Shown: positions 17,322 to 26,630, counted from the stretch's first letter. The stretch is DNA of 64,000 nt from an uncultured Clostridia bacterium (GCA_947627135.1 CANQUV010000001.1:62001-126000); one strand, 5' to 3'. Notes: a model not told the origin generated them from the letters alone. Numbers and translations: made by a program.

Positions 17322-17986
17322 TATAACACTCCTTTCATTACCTCTCTAGCAAATGTTACTGCGTCAGCTTCAACCGGCTGATTCGCATATCCTCTCATAT
17401 TTATTTCCGGACGTATGTAATTATCAAAATTTTCAGCCCACTGAGCTTTGCGCTCATCATCAATATTCCAAAAATCATTCTCCGATAAAGATTTACGCTG
17501 TACCGCATGACGCAGTTCATGAACGATGGTATCGACAATATCTCGGGCATAGTATTCAAATTCCTCGCTGTTATCGTCTACGCCCTCAGCTGTTAAGGTT
17601 AATACATTAAAAATTGCCTTTTTGTCTTGATAGTTATAATAACCGCAGGAGTTAACTTTATCCACAGTTATATCTATTTCAATATCGTCAAGCCCGTATT
17701 CTTGCGCAACTCTGTTAGCAAATTCATCAATAAGTTTAATTCGTTCCATTTTACTTGAATTTTTTAATTTGTCTACAAGATTTCCTTCAAAAATCTCGTT
17801 AGCAATATCCTGGGTTGCCTTGATTTTTTCTCTGTCTGCCTCGCTTAACTCAGCGTTAATAGCATCTCTTGTAGGATACGTTAAATTACCTCCGCCCATT
17901 CTTTGCCTTATGGAGTCAATTACAACACTTCCAATTAATAAGGCTCCAAATAGAGCAATAGCTAAAGTAGTAAGTATCACTGACAT
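17321..17986 (-). CDS. Membrane-anchored zinc metallopeptidase
   Basis: A 221-residue protein. Residues 3-23 form one N-terminal hydrophobic segment (signal anchor). The zincin motif HELRH is at 156-160 (VHELRHAVQ), and E206 in QPVEADAVTFA fits the third, gluzincin-type ligand. The middle is helical followed by strands (IEIDITVD). It starts 6 bases after the AAA+ gene, with AGAGGTGA before ATG 17986, so coupling with that ATPase is likely. The topology of the catalytic domain cannot be decided from sequence alone. Possible roles are trimming of leader peptides or quality control of the complex; these are inference. Confidence 0.8.
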   Translation of the reverse strand: MSVILTTLAIALFGALLIGSVVIDSIRQRMGGGNLTYPTRDAINAELSEADREKIKATQDIANEIFEGNLVDKLKNSSKMERIKLIDEFANRVAQEYGLDDIEIDITVDKVNSCGYYNYQDKKAIFNVLTLTAEGVDDNSEEFEYYARDIVDTIVHELRHAVQRKSLSENDFWNIDDERKAQWAENFDNYIRPEINMRGYANQPVEADAVTFAREVMKGVL

Positions 17987-17992
17987 ATTATC

Positions 17993-19939
17993 TCACCTCT
18001 TAATTATATTTTCCCTTTCTGCCTGTTCAATAGATAATGCAAACTTATTAATTCTAGCAAATAAATAACTGTAAACTGCCCTATCATAGGGATTATCAAA
18101 TTTTTTTGCGCTTTTATAAAGAATATTTTTATATTTCTTAATTTCTTCATTGTGAATTTCTAATTTTTTTTCATCCATATTGCCTGTCGGTTTTTTCATA
18201 AGTTCATTCAATTTGTCTATATTTTCGGGATGATAGTCCTCAAAACTAAAAAGAATATTTTCTGCACTTGAAGTAGGCTTGAAAGACTTTTTAAGCATTT
18301 TGCAATAACCTACGGCTATACTGTCCACATTTTCTGAGCCGTCGCCGTAAACATTACAGCATTTCAACGATTTTTCAAGTGCTTCCTGCCACTTATCTGA
18401 ACTTATCGGGTACGGTTCTTCTAATAAAAATCTAAGCGCAACATTTACAATCTTTTGAATATCTGCACCTATGACAATTCTCGGTTCATCTGTAGATCTT
18501 AAAAGCATTGTGTTTACTAGTTTAAGATAGAATTTTTCATCGAAGCAGTCCTTATCCATAAATTCACACTTATCACCTCCCTCTTTGTAAAGTTTGGTTG
18601 ACTTATATGCTCTTTTAAGTGATTTTTTAAATATACTTGCACACTCCTCTGCTGTTGGCAAATAAACGGCAAAAAGCTCATCAAATCTACCGCTGCGGAA
18701 AAACTCTTTGGGAAGTCCCCCTATATTATTTGCAGTTGCAAAAATAAAACACGGCTTGCTGTTTTCCTGCATCCAAGTGAGCATATAACCAAACATTCTC
18801 TTAAACGAAGCGTCATTATCTGAATTAACTCCGCTAAACCCCTTGTCAAGTTCATCTATCCAGAGCACACACGGAGACATTGCCTCGGCAAGCTTCAGTG
18901 CATCCCTCATCTTACGTTCAGACTCCCCCTGATATTTATCCATAAGATTGCCTACATCCATTTTAAGTAACGGAAGTTCAAGTTCCTGAGAAGAAAATTT
19001 TGCGGCCTCGGATTTTCCGCATCCGGGTATTCCGCACAATAATACTCCTTTAGGAGGAGGAGTTCCCAATGCATCCCGGTAATCGCCGGATTTTTTAAGC
19101 GGTTCCTTTTGTAGTTCTAACCAATGACGAAATTCCTCCATTCCGCCTATACTGCCTGTTTGAATCCCCAAATATTCAAGCACACCCTCGGTCATTCTCT
19201 GCCTTTTTCTGTCATTTATAATTTTCTCTACTACATCAGAATTGATTAGTTTGGGCTCAATTGCAATAATCTTCTGCATTGTTATTGCAATTTCTTCAAT
19301 GGAAAAGCCCTGAAAACTTGTTACAAGCGCTTTTAATTGAGTGTTTGGTATCAATTCTGGAAATGTTCCGTTTTTTTTCAATTCATTAAATATGATACTT
19401 TCAATTTCATCGTTATCGGGATAATTTACGTCAATTATTTCGGTATAGTTTTGCAGTGTAGGCGACAAGTGAACCTTTGATGAATACAGAATCACTAAAC
19501 TGCTTTGAAGCTGATAGTAGCTCGAAAAGCTTTCATCTTCATGTACCTTAACATACTTTTCAAGGTCATTAAATAATTTTTCTATGTAACTGTAATAGTT
19601 TGGGTCTCCCTGATCTGCCAATACTGCATGCTTGATACGCTTTGTCCACAGCATAGGATATTTAATTGTTTCTAATGATTCTGTGGAAAATCTGTTAATT
19701 GAATAGTTATGTATTTGAGAAACTAACATTTTATTTCCAAAATTAATGTATTCGCTGACAGGTCGGTAAAGAAAATCTTTGCCTTCACCCTGTAACGGTA
19801 CAACAAGTGGTGTTTTTACATTAAAAACAACTTTATTAATTAAAATATCGGAATCTGTTCTTATGTACACAATGGGAATACCTCCGAGCATAGCATTCCT
19901 GCATTTTTTTATAATTGAGTCTACTACGGTTTCACTCAT
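17993..19939 (-). CDS. Ycf46-like AAA+ ATPase
   Basis: A 648-residue protein from ATG 19939 (GGGGTG site; an upstream in-frame start would overlap the previous gene). An N-terminal ~250-residue inactive RecA-like region is followed by a full AAA+ module: PPKGVLL, Walker A GIPGCGKS (~303-310), Walker B CVLWIDELDK (~357-366), sensor-1 ATANN, and arginine fingers in FFRSGRFDE (~415-418). This order matches the Ycf46 family. A C-terminal extension of ~150 residues is helical. AAA+ proteins of this type remodel or unfold protein complexes. Flanked by an Hsp70-like ATPase gene (15 bases) and a zincin gene (6 bases), it may form a chaperone/protease module. Confidence 0.85.
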   Translation of the reverse strand: MSETVVDSIIKKCRNAMLGGIPIVYIRTDSDILINKVVFNVKTPLVVPLQGEGKDFLYRPVSEYINFGNKMLVSQIHNYSINRFSTESLETIKYPMLWTKRIKHAVLADQGDPNYYSYIEKLFNDLEKYVKVHEDESFSSYYQLQSSLVILYSSKVHLSPTLQNYTEIIDVNYPDNDEIESIIFNELKKNGTFPELIPNTQLKALVTSFQGFSIEEIAITMQKIIAIEPKLINSDVVEKIINDRKRQRMTEGVLEYLGIQTGSIGGMEEFRHWLELQKEPLKKSGDYRDALGTPPPKGVLLCGIPGCGKSEAAKFSSQELELPLLKMDVGNLMDKYQGESERKMRDALKLAEAMSPCVLWIDELDKGFSGVNSDNDASFKRMFGYMLTWMQENSKPCFIFATANNIGGLPKEFFRSGRFDELFAVYLPTAEECASIFKKSLKRAYKSTKLYKEGGDKCEFMDKDCFDEKFYLKLVNTMLLRSTDEPRIVIGADIQKIVNVALRFLLEEPYPISSDKWQEALEKSLKCCNVYGDGSENVDSIAVGYCKMLKKSFKPTSSAENILFSFEDYHPENIDKLNELMKKPTGNMDEKKLEIHNEEIKKYKNILYKSAKKFDNPYDRAVYSYLFARINKFALSIEQAERENIIKR

Positions 19940-19953
19940 ATACACACCCCTAA

Positions 19954-22122
19954 TCAAATGCCCCAGAACCATTCATAAGTATTTTTTGACTCATTAGTTT
20001 CGGATTTTTTAAGACTGTCTGCTATCTCATTTATAGCTTCTTTAGAAATTTCTTCGTCTAAATCAAAGCGTTTAAGAGCAATTACCTCCAAAAGCTTTTT
20101 TGTCATAATTATAATAAGTGATGCCAGCTGATTCGATAATCCCTCAAATGAATTATCAACCTCTTTTAGAATACTATCTTTATTATTTTTAAGCCCATTG
20201 GATACTTTAGATTTGCAGTAGTTAAGTCTTTTCTGCCTCGGCAACGGTTCTCTCAGAAGCTGCTCTTTATCTGCACCTATAAAAAAGGCTTTAACGTGTT
20301 CCCAAGCACTTTTATACATAGGCAGATTCTTAACAATCTCTGATACGGAAATCTCCGTTATTGCTATTTTCTGTGCCTGTAATGATTTCCACACATCTTC
20401 CGGAATAATTAACCCTTTTGCAATACTTTCACTGAAAAGTTTACCGGTCTGTGTGCTGATTGCTTCATAAAGTGCATCAGCAAAGTCCTTTTTCCAATTA
20501 TCAACACATTCTATATAAATTTTCTCAAGATCATCAGCAAAATCCTTCTCTGATGTAATCGCATCAACCTTTGCAATTAAATCATTTTGAGTTAAGGTAT
20601 CTCCTTGCGTTTCCGCCCAATCACGTGTTACATCCATAATAGATTTTTCTACATAAGTAAAAACGTTATTTCTTACATTAGTTTTAAGCTCTGAGATACT
20701 TACTTTTTCATTTTCTACAATTTGACTGCGGGCTGAATCAATGCACTCCGGCAAATGTATATCAGACACTGCCGTCCAGCCCAAACCTGTGGAAACAACC
20801 TTTGATGGATTTTGATCCTTAAAAATTTCCTTTGCAGGATATTTTGTTTCAATCTTATTCTCGGACTCTTCTGCAGATTGATCATGAATCACAAAACCTT
20901 CAAACACCTCTTCGCATATAGATGCTACGAAATCCATCCTACTTGCTCCACCGGTTAGTATGATATTTTTGTATTCACAAGGAAGTTCTTTCTTGTTTCC
21001 GTTTTCATCTGTATATATATATGTAAGCTTCTTTATTTCATCCTTGGCCCTTTGCATAAATGCACGGCATGCATCCTGCCAGGAACCTATAAAAACTGTT
21101 ACTCCGTTACATACAATTTCATTTTCAGTATTTTTAGTTGCCCTGTCCAAAAACGCACTATCAATATTAACCGTCTGATAAATGGGTTCTTTTTTACCCT
21201 TGAGGAAAAAAGTACATATTATCGGATGACCGTATTCATTAAAAACTCCGTTGTAGTATGCTTCCTTTTGAATGCGCATATCATTTTCAATGTTCACAAT
21301 ATGTTTATAATCAAGATTTGAAGCAAACTCTTCATTAGTTTTGTGGGACTCTAAAAAATCATCAATGATTACATGAGTCATATTCTTTTCTATAAATGAA
21401 GCTCCCAATCTCCAGCTAAATTCAAAACATTTTTTACCCAACAACATATATGTACAATCAGCAGTTGATGAGCCAAAATCAAAAACAATTGCTCCGCTCT
21501 GTGCAGACACCGTATTGGATTGAGATTCCAAGGCGCTAAACATAGCTGCACGGGACTCGGGAATAATTTCAACGGATTTAACACCGGTAGCATTTTTTAA
21601 CAGTTCAGCATACAGACTGCGGTTTTTCTCGCTTGTCCACTCTTCTGAAGATGGACAGCCTACCTTAAAGTGAATATTTTCACGAGTTGCACCGTTCAAC
21701 TCAATTTCATTAAACTTAATAACATTTTCAATAAGAGCATAGGTATAGCATGACATCAGCATGCCATGAGTAATTCCGCACTCCCTGGCAACTTGCGAAT
21801 TACCGTAGGGTTTATCAAAATTATCGGGAGATACTTTAAAATAGCTGAATTTTTCCCCGTCCTTTACTGTTGACGGCAAATTAGACCCAATTTTTATTTC
21901 TCCAAGATTTTCTAGCAGCGAACTGTCGGGTCTAGGATTATCTTTAAGTTGAAACATTTGACTATTTGTCAGAACCAACTGCGAAGGAACAATATTATTT
22001 TTGCTGTCTTCAGTCTGTAATGCAGTAACCTTATAACCACCGTCTATTTTTTCCTCAATGGTCGTAACAGCCGTTTCGCAGTGCCCTAAATCAACACAAA
22101 TTATAAAAGTTTTGTTTTCCAT
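19954..22122 (-). CDS. Hsp70/actin-fold ATPase, copy A
   Basis: A 722-residue protein. Phosphate-1 VDLGHCET (10-17), phosphate-2 FDFGSSTAD (214-222) and adenosine LTGGASRMD (389-397) identify the Hsp70/actin superfamily. The catalytic-type DFGSST loop is better preserved than in copy B. The segment GCPSSEEW...IPESRAAMF is shared with copy B. The C-terminal ~300 residues are helical and not a DnaK substrate domain. AAGGGGT lies 7 bases before ATG 22122. Two diverged Hsp70-like paralogues in one island suggest they act as a pair or serve the two units separately. No co-chaperone is encoded nearby. Confidence 0.85.
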   Translation of the reverse strand: MENKTFIICVDLGHCETAVTTIEEKIDGGYKVTALQTEDSKNNIVPSQLVLTNSQMFQLKDNPRPDSSLLENLGEIKIGSNLPSTVKDGEKFSYFKVSPDNFDKPYGNSQVARECGITHGMLMSCYTYALIENVIKFNEIELNGATRENIHFKVGCPSSEEWTSEKNRSLYAELLKNATGVKSVEIIPESRAAMFSALESQSNTVSAQSGAIVFDFGSSTADCTYMLLGKKCFEFSWRLGASFIEKNMTHVIIDDFLESHKTNEEFASNLDYKHIVNIENDMRIQKEAYYNGVFNEYGHPIICTFFLKGKKEPIYQTVNIDSAFLDRATKNTENEIVCNGVTVFIGSWQDACRAFMQRAKDEIKKLTYIYTDENGNKKELPCEYKNIILTGGASRMDFVASICEEVFEGFVIHDQSAEESENKIETKYPAKEIFKDQNPSKVVSTGLGWTAVSDIHLPECIDSARSQIVENEKVSISELKTNVRNNVFTYVEKSIMDVTRDWAETQGDTLTQNDLIAKVDAITSEKDFADDLEKIYIECVDNWKKDFADALYEAISTQTGKLFSESIAKGLIIPEDVWKSLQAQKIAITEISVSEIVKNLPMYKSAWEHVKAFFIGADKEQLLREPLPRQKRLNYCKSKVSNGLKNNKDSILKEVDNSFEGLSNQLASLIIIMTKKLLEVIALKRFDLDEEISKEAINEIADSLKKSETNESKNTYEWFWGI

Positions 22123-22144
22123 TTTTGAACCCCTTATTTTACAA

Positions 22145-23104
22145 TCAATTATTTTTTTCCGTTAGAGCGCTCAATTTATTCAATGAATTAATGTAAATTT
22201 TTTTTAATTCATTAACGCTTTTTATTTTAATATTTTCAGGTTTTAATGCATCAAACAATTCATCGGTGAGAAGTTTATTTACAAGAGTATATAAATTGGT
22301 CGCTTTTGATATATTTTTTTCTATTAATTGCTTTTGTGCTGTAAATTCTTCTGCCATCTTCTCAAGGCTTTTTATATCCGAATTGTTTGCGTGGCCAAGC
22401 TCATCAAACATCAGATAAACAGGTCTAATATCCTTATTAAAACACTGTTCTCCTGCCTTTATTTTTTTCTTCAAGTTCTCAATACGCAGATATTCCTTTG
22501 CAATATCCTTAACAGACGGTATTTTTTGACAGTATTTTTCAATAAACCATAGTGAATACTTTAAAGTTTTCTCTGCTTTAGGCTCTTCAAAATCCATCAG
22601 CTTTTTGCCTGTTTCAATAAGCTTTTTAGTATTGTGCTTAAGCACAATGACATAGTTATTGTAACCCATTAAAGCTAAAGACTCATAATCATCTGAATAA
22701 TCAATTTCTTCGTCTGCAAATTGTATAAGTCTTCTTATATTATCAAGCACCTTATCATTGCGGTAATAGGCAGTCAAAACAGCCTCGGCAATCTCATTTT
22801 TCTTCCGAAGCTCATTAACTTTTGCCCATAAACAATAAGCTGTTCTGAATGCTCTGTAAAACTCAACAGATACATGCATATCCCTTAGTGTTTTATTCCG
22901 TTCATCATTGTTTGAAGCTATGGCTCTTATCTCAATATCAGTTTCATCATCAACAGGCAAAAAGAAAATAATTTTTTTGTAACATTCATTTATCTCTTTT
23001 TCCTTTACAATTTTTGAAGAACTTTTGTTCTCTATAATATCCTTTACCGTATCCTTTACTGTATCTTTAAGTTTGTCTTTTATGCTGTTAATATTGTTTT
23101 TCAT
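22145..23104 (-). CDS. Unknown all-helical protein
   Basis: A 319-residue protein, charged and almost entirely helical. The first ~30 residues form an amphipathic Lys/Asp repeat (DKLKDTVKDTVKDIIEN). The rest has helix-turn-helix hairpins with a possible coiled coil at ~200-290. No membrane segment or enzyme motif. AAAGGAGGG lies before ATG 23104. It lies 22 bases upstream of Hsp70 copy A and 12 bases downstream of the next gene. It could be an Hsp70-bound scaffold or co-factor. Not recognised. Confidence 0.7.
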   Translation of the reverse strand: MKNNINSIKDKLKDTVKDTVKDIIENKSSSKIVKEKEINECYKKIIFFLPVDDETDIEIRAIASNNDERNKTLRDMHVSVEFYRAFRTAYCLWAKVNELRKKNEIAEAVLTAYYRNDKVLDNIRRLIQFADEEIDYSDDYESLALMGYNNYVIVLKHNTKKLIETGKKLMDFEEPKAEKTLKYSLWFIEKYCQKIPSVKDIAKEYLRIENLKKKIKAGEQCFNKDIRPVYLMFDELGHANNSDIKSLEKMAEEFTAQKQLIEKNISKATNLYTLVNKLLTDELFDALKPENIKIKSVNELKKIYINSLNKLSALTEKNN

Positions 23105-23116
23105 ATAACCCTCCTT

Positions 23117-24484
23117 TCACAAATTAATGATTATTTGTCCGTTTTCTTCTATAATTTCAAATGATTCTCCTCTGTTTTTGTTTCTCGTAATTATATTATC
23201 TTCATCAGTCCTAACAACTATGCATTTTTTATCATCAGAAACAGAAATTTCAGTTGCACTTTCGTTTAATAAGTTTACTATATGAAACTTGCCTCGGCTA
23301 TATTTATCCAGTGAAACAGTTTTTATTCCATCAAATTCGTTTTTGTTTGAGTTTGTTATACCGTACTTGTTAAGCAGAATGTACCCATCATCAATTAGCA
23401 CGGCCTCAACTACATTTTTTATATAGTTTAATTCAGGATAAGAAGATGTTTTTTCATCCAATCGCAGCTTGTTGTCTATAATATAACTAAATCCTGAATT
23501 AGTATTAAGAAAATTAAAGCTACTGATATCTCTTTTTCTGCTCTCCATAAAAGTAATTGGATCTTTTTCGTCTGTAATTATGGTTATTTCGCTGCTGTCA
23601 TAGCTTTCCCTAACCATATATCCTTCGCGGCCAGCACTAATTGTAGGTAAAAACTTTATTACTTTTTCGTTCGATACATTACAATGACGATACTCTCCGT
23701 TATTTAGCTTTATTTGCTGAATAATTTCACCATTGTCACTATAAAGCTCAATTTTAACAGTTTCATACTTATTTCTGCCTGCTATGGCATTTATACGCAC
23801 TGTATGTATAGTTTTTTCAGCACTAAGCACATCCTCATCGTGATACTTAAATCTGTAAGGCATACTTCTTGTTTCAAAATTAACAGTATGAGTATATGTA
23901 AAGGGTAAAATGGGATTTTCGTTTTTCATTTTATCTGAAAATTCACAAGCACCTTTAAAAGAATACTTTCTCGCATCAACCTCTGACATTTCGCAAATTG
24001 CCAACAGAATTATTGATTTTAATTCATCTTTTATGCTGTTGGTAAGCTTACCGGAAGCTATAATATGATCGAGTTTTTCTCTAAGCTTAAAGAAAGCAAT
24101 TTCTTCCTCCATACGCAAGTATTCATCCTTCCATTGCTTTTCATCCTGCCAATTTTCAAAAACGTAACTGCCATCCTCATTTTTCACTCCTGAAATTACT
24201 TCACACCTGGAAATTAACAGAGAGTATAAATAATCCCATGCACTTTCAGTCTGAGGAACAGACTCAAGGTTAAGCAAAAAATTCATAAACTCTTTAGTAA
24301 TATGCTCAGCTTTTTGTCTCTCATTATCATTGTCTGTATAATACAATGGTAACGGGATACAGTGAACCGCAGCAAAGCTTTTGAATTCATCAAGATTCTC
24401 CATCAATGCCAACGGTTCAAAATTTTTTTGCAGTTCATAAAAGTTCAATATAGACTTATCATCTATTCTTATAAACCTGCTCAT
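23117..24484 (-). CDS. Unknown two-part protein of unit A
   Basis: A 455-residue protein from ATG 24484 (AGGGGAG 6 bases upstream; an earlier in-frame start at 24547 overlaps the previous gene and lacks a site). Residues 1-190 are helical. Residues ~190-455 are beta-rich with many short strands (KIELYSDNGEIIQQIKLNNG, IVVRTDEDNIITRN), like stacked sandwich or propeller-like domains. No signal peptide, membrane segment or catalytic motif. It sits 16 bases after the membrane protein gene and 12 bases before the helical gene. It may be a structural or recognition subunit. Confidence 0.7.
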   Translation of the reverse strand: MSRFIRIDDKSILNFYELQKNFEPLALMENLDEFKSFAAVHCIPLPLYYTDNDNERQKAEHITKEFMNFLLNLESVPQTESAWDYLYSLLISRCEVISGVKNEDGSYVFENWQDEKQWKDEYLRMEEEIAFFKLREKLDHIIASGKLTNSIKDELKSIILLAICEMSEVDARKYSFKGACEFSDKMKNENPILPFTYTHTVNFETRSMPYRFKYHDEDVLSAEKTIHTVRINAIAGRNKYETVKIELYSDNGEIIQQIKLNNGEYRHCNVSNEKVIKFLPTISAGREGYMVRESYDSSEITIITDEKDPITFMESRKRDISSFNFLNTNSGFSYIIDNKLRLDEKTSSYPELNYIKNVVEAVLIDDGYILLNKYGITNSNKNEFDGIKTVSLDKYSRGKFHIVNLLNESATEISVSDDKKCIVVRTDEDNIITRNKNRGESFEIIEENGQIIINL

Positions 24485-24500
24485 CGTAACTCCCCTAAAA

Positions 24501-25622
24501 TCAATTTGTAACGGTGGTTTCTGTGTTAACAACAGATGCATTTTCACCTACAAGCTTATCTGATAGCCATCTCAAAACTTTAGCCGATTTTTCCTTAATT
24601 TTAGGTATTACGGTTACTTTAACAAATTCTGCAACTCTTTTAATTCCCTTTACAATTTTCTTTATTCCCTTAACTACAAGTTTTGCAATTGGACGGTTGA
24701 GCTTATTCCAAAGTTTTACAGCTACATAAAATACACACCCGATTATAACAATAGTTTCAATACAAAACAGCCATGCGCCTGAGCCAAGAGCTACTACTGC
24801 AACTAAACAGCTCATTATGCTAACGCATAAAGCAAAATGAGTAATAACAATAATACCAAGAATTTTTATAAGGACTGCTGATACATCAACAGCCATATTT
24901 CCATTTTCAACAGAATCAGCGATACCTGCCTGAACAACACCTGCACACACTAATGCCGTAATCTGTTCAATCGTTAAATCAGCGGGAATATTTTCAATTT
25001 CTCCGTTCTTAATCTTTGTATAAGCAAGCATGGCCATTATAGCACGGAAATCAATTTCATTATTTCCCATATCAATAATCATACCTGCTATTTCATCGCC
25101 TTGTTCAATTTGCTCAATAGCATCTGCCTGCTCATGCAAACAATTAAGCATAATACTTGAGTTCAAAATTGCTTCCTTTGCCTTTTCTCTGAGTTCTGTT
25201 TCAAGCATTTCTGTAGCTTCTTCCTCGGTAACATTCATCTGTGCAACTTCATTCAAAATAAATTCACGGTCAGGTTTTTCACCTTTTTCGGCAGAGGATA
25301 ACATTGATAAAGCTGCACCAAGCTTGAGCCAGTAATTACAGCGTTCTAAACATGTTTTGCCATCGTCTACCTTACTCTGAAAATTGTCAATTAATCCCTC
25401 AAGATCCTGTTGAGCATTTTTGTAATCAGCATCAAACTGTCTTACCTCGTCTATTATCGCCTCTGCCATCACTCTGCCCTGGGTTTCTGTTTTTCCTTCA
25501 AGGTTATCAACGTAGATATGCGTCATTATTTCTAATACACTCGTACCGTCAGATAATCTTGCAAGAATTTCCTGCGCCTGTGCTGTAAGATTCTCTCTTT
25601 GTTCATTTGTAAATGTTGTCAT
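24501..25622 (-). CDS. Membrane protein with helical head and cationic tail
   Basis: A 373-residue protein. Residues 1-225 are soluble helices with many Glu/Ala. At ~236-300 there are two to three hydrophobic segments (LIKILGIIVITHFALCVSIM, CLVAVVALGSGAWLF, IETIVIIGCVFYVAV). At ~300-355 a Lys-rich amphipathic stretch follows (KLVVKGIKKIVKGIKRVAEFVK). ACTGGAGGT lies 7 bases before ATG 25622. It is the second gene of unit A. With the two-TM protein of unit B it gives the island two dedicated membrane proteins, which fits a membrane-bound complex. Family unknown. Confidence 0.75.
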   Translation of the reverse strand: MTTFTNEQRENLTAQAQEILARLSDGTSVLEIMTHIYVDNLEGKTETQGRVMAEAIIDEVRQFDADYKNAQQDLEGLIDNFQSKVDDGKTCLERCNYWLKLGAALSMLSSAEKGEKPDREFILNEVAQMNVTEEEATEMLETELREKAKEAILNSSIMLNCLHEQADAIEQIEQGDEIAGMIIDMGNNEIDFRAIMAMLAYTKIKNGEIENIPADLTIEQITALVCAGVVQAGIADSVENGNMAVDVSAVLIKILGIIVITHFALCVSIMSCLVAVVALGSGAWLFCIETIVIIGCVFYVAVKLWNKLNRPIAKLVVKGIKKIVKGIKRVAEFVKVTVIPKIKEKSAKVLRWLSDKLVGENASVVNTETTVTN

Positions 25623-25725
25623 TAAAAATACCTCCAGTTAAATTTAATTGTTTTTTTATTAACATAAGTATAATTTACCATACTTTAATCATAAAAAAGG
25701 TGGTTTGAAACAGAACTTTAAGAAA

Positions 25726-26277
25726 TTATTTAATTTCGCGTGTATCATATATGTTTTCAAAGGCATTTTTGCCGTAAATACTTCTGTACTGCTCAAGTGC
25801 ATCATAAACATCACAGTAGTCATAACACTTTAAATCTATAAGAGCCAGAATAACCTGATCTCTAATGTCCTTGGGTGAAAAATCACTTGCCCCTAAATGC
25901 AGCAGTTCCACCGCCTCATCCTCGTTTAGATGAAGAGCTATTATTAATTTAAGCAAGGTTTTTTTCTTTGGAATAATTTTATCCCACTTAATGTCGCTCC
26001 AAGTTGTTTTATCAATATGAGCATATCTGTAAAAGGCTGCTTCGTTTAATACACCATTGCTTTTATATAAATTACGATTATTCAGCTTTTCAATATAAAT
26101 TAAAATAAAATCATACAAAGTTCTTTGTGATTTTCCTGATTCTATACGATTATTAGCCTGCTCCATAAACTTGACTGTGTCAAGCTTATGAAAAACAAAC
26201 TGACCATCTGTATCAATTTTTAATTGCAAATGATTGTTTAAATACTCTTCAATTGCAATAAATAATACTCTTTTCAT
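25726..26277 (-). CDS. HTH-like regulator at the head of the cassette
   Basis: A 183-residue protein. The C-terminal half matches the pattern of an atypical HTH seen in Clostridia beside conflict genes: AAFYRYAHIDKTTWSDIK, then PKKKTLLKLIIALHLNEDEAVELLHLGASDFSPKDIRD, then a final helix pair around DVYDALEQYRS. The N-terminal ~75 residues are helical. It lies 103 bases upstream of the membrane gene with no terminator between, downstream of a promoter with a nearby palindrome, so autoregulation is plausible. The ribosome site TGGGGT is weak. Confidence 0.6.
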   Translation of the reverse strand: MKRVLFIAIEEYLNNHLQLKIDTDGQFVFHKLDTVKFMEQANNRIESGKSQRTLYDFILIYIEKLNNRNLYKSNGVLNEAAFYRYAHIDKTTWSDIKWDKIIPKKKTLLKLIIALHLNEDEAVELLHLGASDFSPKDIRDQVILALIDLKCYDYCDVYDALEQYRSIYGKNAFENIYDTREIK

Positions 26278-26332
26278 TATATTTACCCCATTTTATTGTC
26301 AAATTTTAAGCTTTTTAAATAAAACTAATTGT

Positions 26333-26361
26333 ATTTTAGCATTATTTCTATAAAAAATCAA
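26333..26361 (-). promoter_or_regulatory. Promoter of unit A
   Basis: Minus strand: TTGATT (26356-26361), 17-base spacer, TAAAAT (26333-26338), about 55 bases before ATG 26277. It is the most probable start of unit A transcription. Confidence 0.6.
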
Positions 26362-26368
26362 CTAATTC

Positions 26369-26390
26369 ACATAAAAAATGACATTTATGT
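26369..26390. promoter_or_regulatory. Palindrome upstream of the unit A promoter
   Basis: ACATAAA (26369-26375) and TTTATGT (26384-26390) form a 7+7 inverted repeat with an 8-base centre, just upstream of the -35 box. It could be an operator for the regulator encoded at 25726-26277. Confidence 0.4.
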
Positions 26391-26556
26391 AAAAATACAA
26401 TAGTAATACAATTTCAAATTCAGCATTGTGAAAGAAAACAAGATGATTATTGTGTTATCAATCCCAATTTAATGGTAATAGATTTTTGAAACATTCAACT
26501 TTTAGTTTGCTGCATTTTATAATTTCTTTTTGCTTGTAGGATCTGTTTATTTGGTT

Positions 26557-26579
26557 AGAAAAAGTAAAAAACATTATAT
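26557..26579 (+). repeat. 23-bp direct repeat, right copy
   Basis: Identical in sequence and orientation to 2956-2978. Together the copies enclose 23.6 kb that includes the whole minus-strand cassette. No recombinase gene lies between them. Confidence 0.6.
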
Positions 26580-26586
26580 TAAAATC

Positions 26587-26630
26587 ACCCGTTAGTGTAT
26601 AAATTTCTTAAAAAGTACACACTAACGGGT
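26587..26630. repeat. Perfect 12-bp inverted repeat
   Basis: ACCCGTTAGTGT (26587-26598) and ACACTAACGGGT (26619-26630) with a 20-base loop. Neither strand has a proper T run after it, so it is a weak terminator at best. It lies 8 bases from the right direct repeat. Confidence 0.5.
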
